This document shows, piece by piece, positions 45,178-56,590 of a DNA stretch of 64,000 nucleotides (position 1 is its first letter; the number at the start of each line of letters is the position of its first letter). The notes under the pieces are model-generated. The model did not search any database and was not told the DNA's origin. It saw only the letters and a list, made by a program, of their open reading frames with translations. The position numbers and the translations under genes are program-made. Source of the DNA: Fragilaria crotonensis. Lineage: Eukaryota > Bacillariophyta > Fragilariophyceae > Fragilariales > Fragilariaceae. The stretch spans positions 182,069 to 246,068 of the forward strand of contig JAKSYS010000018.1 of the NCBI GenBank assembly GCA_022925895.1, in the 5' to 3' direction.

Positions 45178-46094
45178 TCTGAGAGAGATGAAGCTTTATA
45201 CAGTAAACGCGGTGCTGGAGGCAACTTCTGGTCAAAGGATCTACAGCCGTCTGTTGCACCGGTGATGATTCGAAGCTGGAAGTTTAGGGTATGATCGTGT
45301 GTACCCGTACTACGATAAATCAAAATGGTACCTGGTACATGAAATGAAACTCGTTCATGGTTTTCGTTTCGCCTCCAAGCTCCGAGTGCATGCTGGTACA
45401 CATGGTGATGATATTGGACTGTACTCCAGTACAGTGTACGCCAAATCAAGTCCACGAGTATACATCCATTTTTGTATCCGACGGATTCGACTACCGCGTG
45501 TATGACGTGTCACCCCCCTGAGCCGTGGATCCCGAATTCGGCACGTTTCTTCGTTCGGCAAGCGGCCAGACACCGTTGTCGACATTTCGGCAACGTGCGG
45601 GTGGTGCCGCCGTTCCTACTTTGTCCAGAGGAGGTTTCTCCTCTTCGTCAAACCCTCGCTATCGGCCTCCTTCTCCCTTTCCTTTTCTTTCATTGAGCAA
45701 CAAAGCTCATCTTCTATTCATACATTCACAATCATCGAGTGAGTGAAGGAGGATGCGAAAAGCATCGTTTCGTTGCGTTTTTTGAGCATTTGGCTCTCTT
45801 GCGTTGGTTGTACGTACGAATGTACCAGGGAACCGTGACGAGACGTGCTTTGCAGGACAGACGAGAACCGCCATCCGCCGCGCTTTCAGTACTGCCTTGA
45901 GTTGCCCGACGGACTTTGTCGCTAATGGCTCTTGCGTTGCTCCCTTTCCACAGGACCATAACAGCAAAGGGTACATTAAGGGAGAAGCAGGAGGTTTTAC
46001 TCCGAAAGGAGCGAACAGAAAACAACGATAAGAGTTGAATAAGATCCTTCGGACAAAGTGGTCGTTATTCCCTTCCTTCTTTTGATTTGACGGC
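45178..46094. other. Upstream region of the CDK gene
   Basis: Short overlapping ORFs without coding character. The likely promoter and 5' UTR of the kinase gene lie at about 45500-46094. Confidence 0.4.
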
Positions 46095-47741
46095 ATGGCT
46101 GCAGCGACAATGGTACCACCCCCCGCTCCGAGGCCTCCACCACCAAAGGGGCCTCCGCCAAAGCCACCAACAGCGCGCCCTCCAGCTGCACCCAAGCGGC
46201 CGCCTCCACCACCGCCCCGTCCACCTCCTCCACCAGCTAAGCGCCCAGCTCCCCCTCTTGCACCTTCAGATAATGGTGGCGAAATTGCCGCACGTCCCAC
46301 GCAGAGGCCAAGACTCCTGGTGCCTACGGAGTTGAACGATGTGGATATTTACAAGAAGCAAAAACAAGTCGGACAAGGTACTTATGGGTACGTTTCGATC
46401 TGGCTAGTTCTAGTCTTGTTCAGGAAGTTTCCGTGCTAATATCTGTCATCTTCCTCGGTTTCAATCCTATCTCTGAAGGAGCGTCTTCGTTGGCGCTCAC
46501 AAGAAAACTGGAGAAATTGTCGCGCTGAAGAGAATCAATACAGAGCAGGAAGAAAATGGCTTCCCGATTACTGCAATTCGGGAAGTGAAAATCCTGAAGG
46601 CTCTTAGTCATGAGAATATCGTGTCTTTGAAGGAAATCGTAACCTCAAAGGGTAAGTACTCGTTCGGCAGCTTGTGTTGGCCTTGGCGGTACTAAGCGCT
46701 TTCGCGCTGGTCCTGAATTTACACGGGACACAGCGCATTCCAAACCGCCAATATCGGGTTGCATTGCCTTTCTATCACCGATCTCTCCCTCGCATGTTTG
46801 CTCGGTATACAGCTTATGCGACATTCGATCGAACTCGTCGTTTCGTTTGCGTTATCACCTTACATCTTGACTGATGCTCTCCCTTGTTTTTTGTGGGTCA
46901 TTTTGGCTACATAGAACAAGGTGGCGATTTCCCGAAGAATGTCTTCATGGTGTTTGAATACCTTGAGTACGACCTGTTTGGACTCCTTGAGACTCCAGAA
47001 ATCAGGTTCACTCAAGATCATATCAAATCTTGGTCTAAACAACTCCTCAGTGGAGTGCACTACATGCATAAGAACAAAGTCATCCATCGCGATCTGAAGG
47101 CCTCTAACTTGCTCGTCAACAAAAAGGGAGAGCTCAAGATTGCTGATTTGGGACTTGCTCGAAGCTGGAACAGTGATATGAAGCGCCTGACCAACCGCGT
47201 TATCACACTCTGGTACCGACCTCCTGAGCTACTCTTGGGTTGCCACGAATACACCCCCAAGATCGATATGTGGAGCGTCGGATGCATCATTGCGGAGATG
47301 TTTCGTCGTTCGGGTTTCTTGAGAGGCCGCGATGAAGCTTCCCAACTTGAACTGATCTTTAAGACGTGTGGTCATCCCACCGCCAACTGCTGGCCTGATA
47401 TTGACAATACTTGCAAGCTCTGGAATAATTTCAAGCCTAAGGAAGGTGAAGTGGTCCATCCTCGCCGTCTCCGTGAAGCACTTCAGTGTCAGTTGCCAAA
47501 TCCTCGTTGGATGACTGAGAGCTTTGGATCTCATTGAGAACCTCATGATACTCAATCCTGATAATAGGTGGTCGGCTGAAAGCGCTTCTCGCCGACTACT
47601 TTTGATGATCCGGTTGTCAAGGATCCAAGTCAGTTATCGATGCGATTTTCTGTCGACAGCATGCACGAGTGGGAGCATCGTCGCAAGCACGAAAAAATGA
47701 TGGCCGCCAGGCAAGCGGCTGCAGCCAAGGCACAAGCTTAG
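46095..47741 (+). CDS. CDK9/CDK12-type kinase with Pro-rich leader
   Basis: Cyclin-dependent kinase of the transcription-elongation group (P-TEFb/CDKC), expected to phosphorylate the RNA polymerase II tail. Exon 1 (46095-46387) encodes a Pro-rich leader and KQVGQGTYG. Introns at 46388-46478 and 46652-46914 are GT-AG. Cyclin-binding helix: PITAIREVKILKAL. Catalytic loop: VIHRDLKASNLLV. The Mg-binding motif reads ADLGLAR, with Leu in place of Phe of DFG. The T-loop is LTNRVITLWYRPPELLLG. The end is broken by small shifts near 47520, 47585 and 47600; the C-terminal SMHEWEHRRKHEKMMAARQ runs to the stop at 47739-47741. Confidence 0.92.
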
Positions 47742-48183
47742 TCGATACCTTTAAATGGTTTGCCTGCCATCCCCGTGTTCGTGTTATTTCGTGTCTGAAA
47801 TATTACTACAGAAAAAAATAAGCCAAAAAGGCTGCGTGCATCGCCATTACAATTTTCAAAAACCCCAAGAAAAATAGAAAAACCATGTATATACATGTGA
47901 CAAATGCATGCATCTCCGTTTCTCGTCTTGAGGTTAATGTATGTCGTACTACTCCTCGTTCCTTAGAAAAGCGTCCTTCCGAAGCGCACATCGCTACGTC
48001 GACTGCGGACCCGCTCATGCCAGTCGATGAACCGTGTTGACTAAAATTGCATGCGCTACGAACTCGGTATCCTCGTGCCTCAATTTGGATTGCATTCCAT
48101 CATTTTAGATTATTTACGCATTATCATGAACTCCAGTTGACTTAGCAAGGGCGTCGTGCCGGTAATTCTTGCCCATATGCATT
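47742..48183. other. Intergenic between convergent genes
   Basis: 3' flanks of the CDK and CGLD27 genes. No supported ORF. Confidence 0.4.
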
Positions 48184-49188
48184 CTAGTTGTCACCGCACC
48201 CTTGGCCTCCATTGGCAACCGCTCTGTAGTACCTCGAATCACAGTACGTCGGTCGACTGAAACTCTGATCAGCGGCGACTCCGGCAAGTTTGTCATCGTA
48301 CTGCAACTTCTCCAGCAGCTTTGGATCGTATTCGTTAAACACCGGTTTGGCACTCACGGCAGCATTTAATCCAACACAAGACACAATCCAAAACACCGCA
48401 GCTGCTGCACTAAAGAGCTTGAGACGGTCTTCAACAGGCTTGACATTGCTCGTGTACAAGAACATATCGCGCTGTTTTTCTGGCTCCGACTTGAGCTCGA
48501 CGTCCCCATCGTACCAACCAGTTTCTTCGTATTCCACCACCTTGCTCTTTAATCGAGACCCAACGTAGCCCCATCCTGTGTACAGTCGAAGCAAAAGGAA
48601 GATCACTAACGTCATAGCCCCAACATTGCTTGCTGCAAGTTTTTGGACCATATAGCCCTCTTGAGTAAATGTGGCTCCAGAAATCGGGTAACAGCTATTA
48701 AGAAGGCTTCATGAGTTACATTCAGAGCCATTAGGCCGGCACACACAACACATGTGTACGCTCCTCTCAGAGCCTGAGATACCATGCATAAACAAAATAT
48801 ATGTATAAATGAATGTATGCACTTACACCGCGGCAAACGAAGCAACGTAAACAGTCACCAGCCTAGTCAGCAGACCCTTGTTACCCACGTCTTCGGAGGC
48901 CCAGCCAAACAATGGGGCCCGAATTAGATCGAGGTATTCGTTGACTGGACGTTGACCCTCCGGCACAGCCTCAGCACCAAAGCTTGTTTCGGGAAGCAAT
49001 CGCTTCATATCATCGTCTTCATAATATGCAAACAATCCCTGGTTGTTATTCTTGCAGAACTTGTTCTTGATTACAGTTCGGTGGGAGGCATGTCCCAATT
49101 CAGCGCCGTGGTTGTGAAAGGAACGGACCGATCCGCAAAGACAGACGAGAATTAGCGCTTGCGGCGAGTACAGAACAGCGCGCTTCAT
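48184..49188 (-). CDS. CGLD27-like plastid membrane protein
   Basis: Homologue of CONSERVED IN THE GREEN LINEAGE AND DIATOMS 27 (DUF1230), linked in plants to iron nutrition and plastid function. Exons 48827-49188 and 48184-48694 with a 132-bp intron give 873 nt in frame (290 residues). The N-terminus MKRAVLYSPQALILVCLCGSVRSF-HNH is a signal peptide with an S-F plastid junction. Family blocks: RPVNEYLDLIRAPLFGWAS, YPISGATFTQEGYMVQKLAA, RLYTGWGYVGSRLKS, VVEYEETGWYDGDVELKS, NVKPVEDRLKLF. Three or four membrane segments. Intact. Confidence 0.93.
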
Positions 49189-49689
49189 TTTCGAGTAGAT
49201 AGTTGCAGCGCTGAGTGTGTTTAGTCGTCAATGGTTCGTCCTTCAGGAGCCAGGTGTGATGCTGTACATACCGATCCGAGATCTCGACCAGGTGGTGGGG
49301 GGTGCAGCAGAAAAAAGGTTTTCGGAAAAATGACGGGATCGTGAGGGTGACGTGTCCATGTAGACAGATTTCAGGTCACGGGATTGGTCTGTTTTCGTTT
49401 TCTTTTAATGCACACTGGCAAGCCGAACGTAGCGAATAGATGGATTGACCGACTAGTGCTGGGTTCTGGCGGACATGCAACATTGTTTTCATGCACAGTT
49501 TAGCAGTAGTACTATGGACTGCTGTAGTACACATTAACGCATCCTCACATCCCCCCTAAAAGATGTGCTACTCTAGCCTAACTAGCTGCCATACAGGCAG
49601 TATCATAGTTGCACCACATTTCACACAAAAGCTGGTTTATACACTTTTATCAACCGGTAGCAGGCAATCGTTTTCTCCCCTGGCATAAA
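49189..49689. other. Intergenic, no gene seen
   Basis: Promoter side of CGLD27 and 3' flank of the TIC20-like gene. No feature recognised. Confidence 0.4.
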
Positions 49690-50877
49690 TCACTTCTTAT
49701 CGTCGTCCTTCTTCGTATCATCACTATTTTCACGGTTGGGACCGAGAAATCTTCCCTCAGCGTCAAACATGTCAATTGTAGGCATGCGTGCGTCGACGGC
49801 GCTGGATATAAATGGAACTTTGTCCGGCGTAATACCCAGAAGCGATGACACGATCGCATAACCAATACCGGCCAGCAAAGTGAGGAACACGGCGTCGCTA
49901 CCAAGTTGCGACACGGCTTCCGGGGATTTGGACACCAAGACCTGATAAGGCAAGGCCGCCGAGGGATGCCAGGAGACTTGGAACGAAGAGCGCAATGTCG
50001 AAGTAAATCGCTTGCTGCATGTTGAATCGAATTTGTCTGTTGATCGCTAGGTTTCCGGAGAGCACACTGAGGGCAAGGAAGGCAACGAATCCAGAAAACG
50101 GTATGCTGCGGTAGAGAGTGTACAGAACCGCCAACACTGCAACGGCTGGATTGTCTTGTCCTTCCAGAAGAAATCTTCCAAACTGGAGACCGTCAAGAAG
50201 AGGCAAGAGATATGGAAGGATAGAAACCAGCTTGTCGGTGGTAGTAGGTGGTTTGTCGTTCAAGCGCTCCATGATAGCTTGGCTCAGAGCTGCCGCCTCA
50301 GCTTCTAACTTGGCTGCTTTGACAGCATCCTTGGCGGCTGCCTGCTCATCCCTAACCAAGGATTCCAGACGATTTCGGAACTGCTCAACGCCCACAAACT
50401 CACTCAGTTGAAGAGCGCCATCGCCGCTGGAATCAAACTCATCCATGAGTTTCTTGACACGTTCTTCCTTCAATTCCGTTTTAAGAACCTTTTCCAAACC
50501 TGATTTAAGTTCCTCGAATGTTACCATTCCATCTTGATTAGTATCAAACTTCTCTTAAAGGCCCGTTCTGTCGCATCCGCCACTTGTTGCGCCTTTTGCG
50601 CCTCAAGGGCAGCTGCTTCTGCGCGGAGTCTAGCCGCCATGGCTCGTAATCGCTCCACTTCATTCTCGGCACCGTCCTCGTTGTTATTTGTTGACGAAGC
50701 AAAGAGCCTTGTTGTGGACGATGAGGATACAGCTGGCATCATCATTGACTTTGTTGTTGATGTTGCTCGGACCATGTTGGCATGCCGAAAAGCGAGTCGA
50801 TTTGGAGTTGCAAAGGCATCTGTCCCAGCAGCCAGCAAGATGCTGGCGAGAGCGATGGATTTTATGTAATGATGCAT
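49690..50877 (-). CDS. EF-hand fused to TIC20-type plastid translocon protein
   Basis: Begins with signal peptide MHHYIKSIALASILLAAGTDAF-ATP, a textbook diatom plastid junction. A coiled coil of Arg/Glu/Ala follows. Then come two EF-hand loops: DTNQDGMVTFEE (after a one-base shift near 50558) and DSSGDGALQLSEF. A four-helix TIC20 domain comes next: ILPYLLPLLDGLQFGRFLLE, LYTLYRSIPFSGFVAFLALS, INRQIRFNMQQAIYFDIALF and, in the next frame, FLTLLAGIGYAIVSSLLGITP. TIC20 forms part of the protein-conducting channel of the inner plastid envelope. A second shift lies near 49970. Calcium control of import is inference from the EF-hands. About 390 residues. Confidence 0.85.
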
Positions 50878-51376
50878 TGTATTAGTGCGAGTTCGTGAAA
50901 GGAAATGGTTTTATGTTGCGATATGCGAGTTGTTAATGGAGTTGAATTGTGAGATAAGAAAGTTCTCGAGTCGAAGGTGATATCTTCCAATGTGTGTGTG
51001 ACATGGCAATTCCCGCCAACGATGCTGTCAACGCATATCCTCTAAGCATTTACACGTGTTCTCCATACGGACACCAGTGGCCCCAATTTGAAGGTTGACG
51101 AGCTCGTATAGTGATGATAGTTGAGTCTTGAGTTTATTGAACATGGATCTGTGTGGATTTGATAATCTTTCCTACGAGCCAGCTGATATTTCAGTGACGT
51201 GGTCGTATATTGTCATTTTAGTCGTATATATGGTTGGAGCATCAAAGAAACTGACCCGATGAGCACCATGCAAATGACGGATCATCACCTCCGCACGTCA
51301 CTTCTGATTTTAGTGTCGTTGATGTCGTGGGATTCAGTCACCTTCCAGTCGACAACTGAGGGACACAGCTGTTGAC
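50878..51376. other. Divergent intergenic region
   Basis: Between the divergent TIC20-like gene and the next gene. No ORF or RNA recognised. Confidence 0.4.
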
Positions 51377-52177
51377 ATGATTTATAAATCAATCATCACC
51401 AGCACCTGCAACAACGCATTTAATTTCTATACAATCAAGAATGCTTCCAGAGTCAGCTTGAAGTTGTCATCAACAATCCTACTAGTGCTTGCCGCAACGA
51501 CCAGATCCGCTGTTGGACTCTTGCTCAGTGACCTGCCCACGCCGTCACTTGTTTTGGATGTGCAGAGTATCCAACGTAAGATTGGGACCGACGTGTTACC
51601 TCCGTTGGCTCTTCGACGGCACAATGCAGTGTTGATTCCTCTGAATCCTGCGAATGACGTCGAAATTGACGAGACAGTGGTACCCGTTGAATTGCTCGCA
51701 TCCACCACTTCTCCCTTCTCCTATTTGCATTGCACTGTGAAACGGCCCCGCGAAGACGCTGATCCCATTTTGGACGATCCCGCGTCTACCTTCTTGGCGG
51801 AACTCGATTTCGAGCCCACAATATTGCAACCTGTCAAATTGGTACTCGGACTCAACAATCATCATGTGGGTTCTTACTATTGGGCCCGGTCAGCGGGCGC
51901 AGGAGCAGCCATGGACGCACCGGGGATTGTAGTGGATGAGCGAGGAATTATACGATGGCAGTCCTTGGAGGGGCCGATTGATTGTAATTCGAACGATGGG
52001 AAACGATCGGAATGGGTTAACTTTCTGCGGACCGGGGATACCGTTCAATTGTTGCCGGAGGATGCTGAAGCGGCGATACATCAATTTGCTAGACAGGGAC
52101 GAGTGTATGGTATTTCTTCTCAAGGAAGGCCGTTGGGAAGTGAACCGGAAGTAGTATGTACGTGGAAATTAAACTAA
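51377..52177 (+). CDS. Unknown protein with N-terminal DLPTPSLVLDV motif
   Basis: Intact 266-residue frame. Residues 25-48 are hydrophobic (VSLKLSSTILLVLAA), probably a signal or anchor. The motif DLPTPSLVLDVQSIQRKI that follows resembles the start of D-threonine aldolase / D-serine dehydratase enzymes. The rest does not show their barrel or PLP lysine and is far too short. The middle and end (FEPTILQPVKLVLGLNNHHV; DERGIIRWQSLEGPI) are unassigned. Best left as a conserved-looking unknown. Confidence 0.6.
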   Translation: MIYKSIITSTCNNAFNFYTIKNASRVSLKLSSTILLVLAATTRSAVGLLLSDLPTPSLVLDVQSIQRKIGTDVLPPLALRRHNAVLIPLNPANDVEIDETVVPVELLASTTSPFSYLHCTVKRPREDADPILDDPASTFLAELDFEPTILQPVKLVLGLNNHHVGSYYWARSAGAGAAMDAPGIVVDERGIIRWQSLEGPIDCNSNDGKRSEWVNFLRTGDTVQLLPEDAEAAIHQFARQGRVYGISSQGRPLGSEPEVVCTWKLN

Positions 52178-52233
52178 CTAAATACGGTACACCTGATACC
52201 GTTGTATGTAATGCCATTAGATTACACCACCAT

Positions 52234-54024
52234 TCACTCTTGTTCTACTTCATCAGAATAGTTTTCCTCACCGCTGTTGCTATCGGTGTTTCTGCTTCCT
52301 TTTCGTCCGTCAGCCTCGGTCACGCGAATAACTCGCCCATCAAGTTCGATACCATCTAGCTCAGCAAGAGCAACCTTGGCATCTTCTGCATCCATCACGA
52401 CAAAGCCAAATCCTCGGGATCCACCGAAATCCCTGTCCTCTGGCAGCGTGCAATCCTTCACGTCTCCATATTCTGCAAACGCATCCCGAAGAGTTTCAGC
52501 AGTAGTATCGAAATCCAGGTTTCCAACGTACAACTTGGTAGTAGAGGACGCAGTGCCAGCAGCTCCCTTGGGCTTGGCCTCATTCACACGAATTTTTCGT
52601 CCATCAACCTCAGCGCCATCAAGCTCCTGAATAGCCTTGGCTCCACCCTCAGCCGCCATGGTCACAATGGCAAATCCGCGGGAGCCGCCGTACTCTTTAT
52701 CTTCCGGGAGGTAGATGGAAAACACCTTACCGTAAGCCGAGAACAAATCACGAATAGTTTTCTCGGCAGAATCGAACGAAAGACTGCCACAGTAAATCTT
52801 CATCTTGTCCATCTTATCCTCGGAAACGGTGACGCGGATTTCACGTCCGTCCACTTCCAATCCATTGAGTGCCTCGATCGCCTTGGGGGCGTCTTGCTTA
52901 AGCATTTGTGCAAAACCATATCCTCTTGAACTTCCGGTGGCAAAATCTTGATTGATAAACAAGTTCAAAACTTTACCATGTTGTTCAAACATCGCACGCA
53001 TCGTCTCTTCAGTGGTTTCGAAGGACAGATTGCCAAAATAGATGCGCTCCACATCAGATTCTGAGTGAAAATGCAAATCATGGGTGAGCCATTGTTGAAG
53101 ATTTCAAGAGAATTAATTAAAGTCGCTCGCCCAAAGACACTTACGAGGCGCGGCTTGTTCCGATTTTTCACCTTCGGCAAGTGGTCTTCTTGCAGCAAGA
53201 CGTCGTCCTTGGAAGAAGCTCCCATCGATCTTCGCGACGGCAACATCGACCGCCTCGTCATTAGCCATGGTGATAAACCCAAAGCCTCTGTCCTTGCCAT
53301 CATCGTCCTTAACAAGGTAGACACTGACAACTTCGCCGTGTTCCGCGAACAATTCCTTGAGGTCGTCCTCAGCAACACCGTAAGGAAGATTTCCAACGTA
53401 AATCTTGGGACCATCTGGGCCACGGGGACGTCTACCGGTAGTTGGCTTCTCTCTGGTTGCTTTGGTTGGAAGCTTGTCCTTTGGCAGAGAAACTCTCGCC
53501 TGAATTGCTCTACCCCCCAATTCAATGCCGTCCAACTCTTCAACAGCCTTCTCCATCTCGTCTCTGGAAGCCATTTCAATGAACGCAAAACCCCTCGAAT
53601 CGGACGAATCTTTACGTCTTGGAATCGAGACATCCTTGACAGTTCCGCACTTGCTGAATAATTCCACGACGTCCTTGTCCTCAATTGCTGAATAATGCGA
53701 TACGTGTGGAATAAACAGTGAGATCACATCGAATCACAAAACGCCTGGTTCAAAACGACGACGAAGACAAGAACACTTACTAAACGGGACGTTGCTGACA
53801 TAAATGGTGAATTTCTCCTCTGGAGGTGTTACAACGACCTCAGCTGACGCATCAACAGCAGCCTCAACAGTTGGGGCGGCATCATCCGTGGCTTCACTAA
53901 AGACGGCAGAGAAGCTGCGGGTGCTCAAGCCAAAGGCCGATCCTCGGCCAGAGGGGATGACGAACCCTGTCGTTGACACTGACAGGGAGGCCAACAGAAG
54001 AAACACTTGTTTGTTAAACTGCAT
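52234..54024 (-). CDS. Plastid RNA-binding protein with five RRMs
   Basis: Three exons (53781-54024, 53145-53687, 52234-53060) separated by 93- and 84-bp GT-AG introns. The spliced 1,614 nt is in frame and gives 537 residues. The N-terminus MQFNKQVFLLLASLSVSTTGF-VIP is a signal peptide plus plastid junction. Five RRMs follow, each with RNP2 and RNP1: FTIYVSNVPF / RGFAFIEM, KIYVGNLPYG / RGFGFITM, RIYFGNLSFE / RGYGFAQM, KIYCGSLSFD / RGFAIVTM, and KLYVGNLDFD / RGFGFVVM. This resembles an extended chloroplast cp-RNP. A likely role is stabilising or editing plastid transcripts. The acidic tail ends at 52234. Confidence 0.95.
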
Positions 54025-56209
54025 ATTGAAGCCTTTAAAATGATCGAGAGAACGAAGGATTGGCTTCTTCGAGGTTTCCCAGATGGTTTCCCTATGAAAC
54101 GATTCGCAAAGAAGCTTTCACTTGTCACCTGATTGTCCCTGGTGGCCAGCCCATCACTCGTTGGTGGACAACATGTACACTGACATCAGTAGGTGCATTC
54201 TGCGTACTGGTGCCAGACGAACCCCCTGTTCAACCGTACACGGGGAACTTCGTCCATACTTAGCGTTATGAATACCTGGCATACCGCTATGTAACGCCGA
54301 CGCTGCAACAAGCGTGGTAATCCGAGTATAGTGCTCCCCCGTACGAGTACACTGGTCTCTACTCTCTACTAGTCTCTACTCTCTACTATGCATAGAGCCA
54401 CTACGATAGCCTCCCGATGGAATAAATTCTTAACCTCCTCATTCCTCATTCAGTGTTAGTTAATCCCGTTTTTGCTCATGTGGGAAATTGTTCCTGTTAT
54501 CTTGTACATCGTCCCTCGGACTCCAAACTTGGACATCGTCTCAAGAACAGTACTATGAAGGTGCATATTTCTAAGTGGCAGTAGGTCAGCGGATGTTGTC
54601 ATGGAGTTATTTCACCAGTTTTTCTGCACGATTTTTTTTGCCCTCAAATTTTTCATTTCCACACAGAAATCAAGTAGAATATTTACAAAGTGTTTGACAA
54701 TATTCACTACTCTGACAGATTCTGAATGAACCGTTTGAGGATGAATTCAACTTAGAGAGTTAGGATGCCAGCAGATACGTTGAAAGTGGACATTCATCGG
54801 TCGCTCAGCATCTTTGCCTCAAAGTATCATTTTGAATTGCAGAATTGAATGAACATGAACTTCAAACAAGAAGAAATGATTTTGACATTGTGCAGAACAC
54901 ATACCACATGTTATCCAGTTTGGATACCTTTAGTCAGAGACTGATTTGGGATGAAAAAATCAAGTATTGAGCTTCATTTCACATCAATGACTTCCACTGA
55001 ATAAAGAAAAGAAAAATGGATCAAATTAATGGTGATAAGTTTTGTCATCTTTTCACATTGATGACAGCAATTGGAGGATTTTTTCTGTAGCCCGTAGCAT
55101 AAAAAGTAGTATTGGAAAGCATCTTGTACCCGTACAAAAATGATGGGTTCATTCAAGGCAAGAAGTGATGGGATTAAAGGTCCGGATGGCTAGACACTAG
55201 TGAGAAGTATTACTCGTACAATGAAGTATGAACATTGCTCTACTCTGGAGTACCATTCAGGGTGAACCATTCAGGTAGAGAAATTTTACTGTGCTCGGAG
55301 TAGACGGCACATGCAGCACACCTTTAGCACCATCATTTGCTCGACCTCACAGCGGCGGAACAATGAAGGCACGCTCCTATTTACCTAAGCAAATTGGGTG
55401 AAGTTGAGAGTACATTATCATAAGTTAAGAGTTGGCAAATGATGCATGATGGGATCCATGAAAAGATATGATCCATGAATTGCAATGTGGTGGCTGGTGA
55501 GTCAAAGTCCACCCTGTATTTTTGTGTTATGCGCAACTCTAATCACCAGCAACATGGTTAAAATTCTGCCTTATGTCCAATCTGACCCTTCATTTTAGCG
55601 CTTGTGCTATCATCCTCATGATGTTATGCGCTAATGAAATCTTCTCAGATCATCAGACACTCCTTCTTTCCTTTGCCATGATCCCATTTGTTGCCCCATC
55701 GTCGGCAGCCACCCAAGGTGTCGCAGAACGAGGAGACGAAACTGATATGTGTCGGCTTTCTCGGGTGGATGCGAGGAATTGCAAGCTTGCAATCTATTTT
55801 GTTAAATCCACACACCAGTCTCAGATCATCACGGTAATGCACCCATTAAACGGCTGTTTTCCGTGCATTTTGAGAGGGAGAAAAGCTTTTACAAGGGTTC
55901 GCTCCATCAAAGTCTCAGGTCTTGAAGAATTCTAGCAATAATCGGAATACATCCATTTCCCAGCATCTCGCAGCACGCAGGCACATGGCCCTTCTGCCGA
56001 TAGGATTTGTGTAATGATTTATTCTCTGCTATCCGCACTGGAGTACAGTACTACATGATGATAGAAGGGGTCTACTAACTGCTACTAGGTACTACTAAGC
56101 ATAGCTAGTAGCTACCTGGGACATCCGGAATTCCTTCTTATTATGTTAGTGGGTGACACAGATATACGTAGATTAAAAACTGAAATTTCATCAATATTCA
56201 AGACTGTAT
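54025..56209. other. Long gene-poor, AT-rich stretch
   Basis: About 2.2 kb without a convincing gene. A 120-residue plus frame (55573-55935) has a hydrophobic start (LTLHFSACAIILMMLCAN), but no homologue and weak composition. GTAC palindromes occur near 54330-54390 and 55245-55300. Confidence 0.4.
55573..55935 (+). CDS. Doubtful ORF, unknown
   Basis: A 120-residue frame with a possible hydrophobic leader, in otherwise non-coding DNA. No domain recognised. Listed only because it is the largest frame in the stretch. Confidence 0.15.
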   Translation: MSNLTLHFSACAIILMMLCANEIFSDHQTLLLSFAMIPFVAPSSAATQGVAERGDETDMCRLSRVDARNCKLAIYFVKSTHQSQIITVMHPLNGCFPCILRGRKAFTRVRSIKVSGLEEF

Positions 56210-56267
56210 ATGTTCATTTTGATGTCAGAAGGGTATTGGCTAGCGTGCGAGCCAGCGTGGCATCGTG

Positions 56268-56590
56268 GTGAACTTATTTACGAGAAGAAATCTAATCGTG
56301 AACTTATTTACGAGAAGAATTCTTCTCGTGACTTATTTACAAGAAGAATTCTTCTCATGAACTTATTCATAAGAAGAATTCTTCTTATGAACTTATTTAA
56401 GAGAAGATTTCATCCTATCAATACACTTTCTCGTAGAAGTCTAACTTACAAACGTGAAGGTATCTAATCGTGAACTTATTTACGAGAAGAAATCTTCTCA
56501 TCAACTTATTTACGAGAAGAAATCTTCTCATCAACTTATTCATGAGAAGGTTTCTAATCGTGGACTTATTTACGAGAAGAAATAACCTCC
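56268..56590. repeat. 30-bp palindromic tandem repeats in two blocks
   Basis: The unit is GTGAACTTATTTACGAGAAG followed by AATTCTTCTC or AAATCTTCTC, at a 30-bp period. Block 1 runs 56268-56405 and block 2 about 56469-56590, separated by about 60 bp of unrelated sequence. The half-unit CGAGAAGAA-TTCTTCTCG at 56311-56328 is an 18-bp perfect palindrome. Other copies have lost perfect symmetry. As 30 is divisible by three, frames stay open on both strands; these ORFs are not taken as genes. Confidence 0.9.

Noticed and set aside
45528-45546. GGATCC-CGAATTCGGCACG resembles a cDNA-library adapter
   Set aside because: The match stops before the adapter's usual GAG and the flanks are ordinary genomic sequence with no vector. 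Chance is likely.
45707-46300. Gly-rich 197-residue minus-strand ORF
   Set aside because: It is the antisense of the Pro-rich leader of the CDK gene, whose homology fixes the coding strand.
56268-56590. CRISPR array (regular 30-bp repeats)
   Set aside because: Units abut directly with no unique spacers, the sequence drifts gradually and the genome is eukaryotic. It is a tandem repeat.
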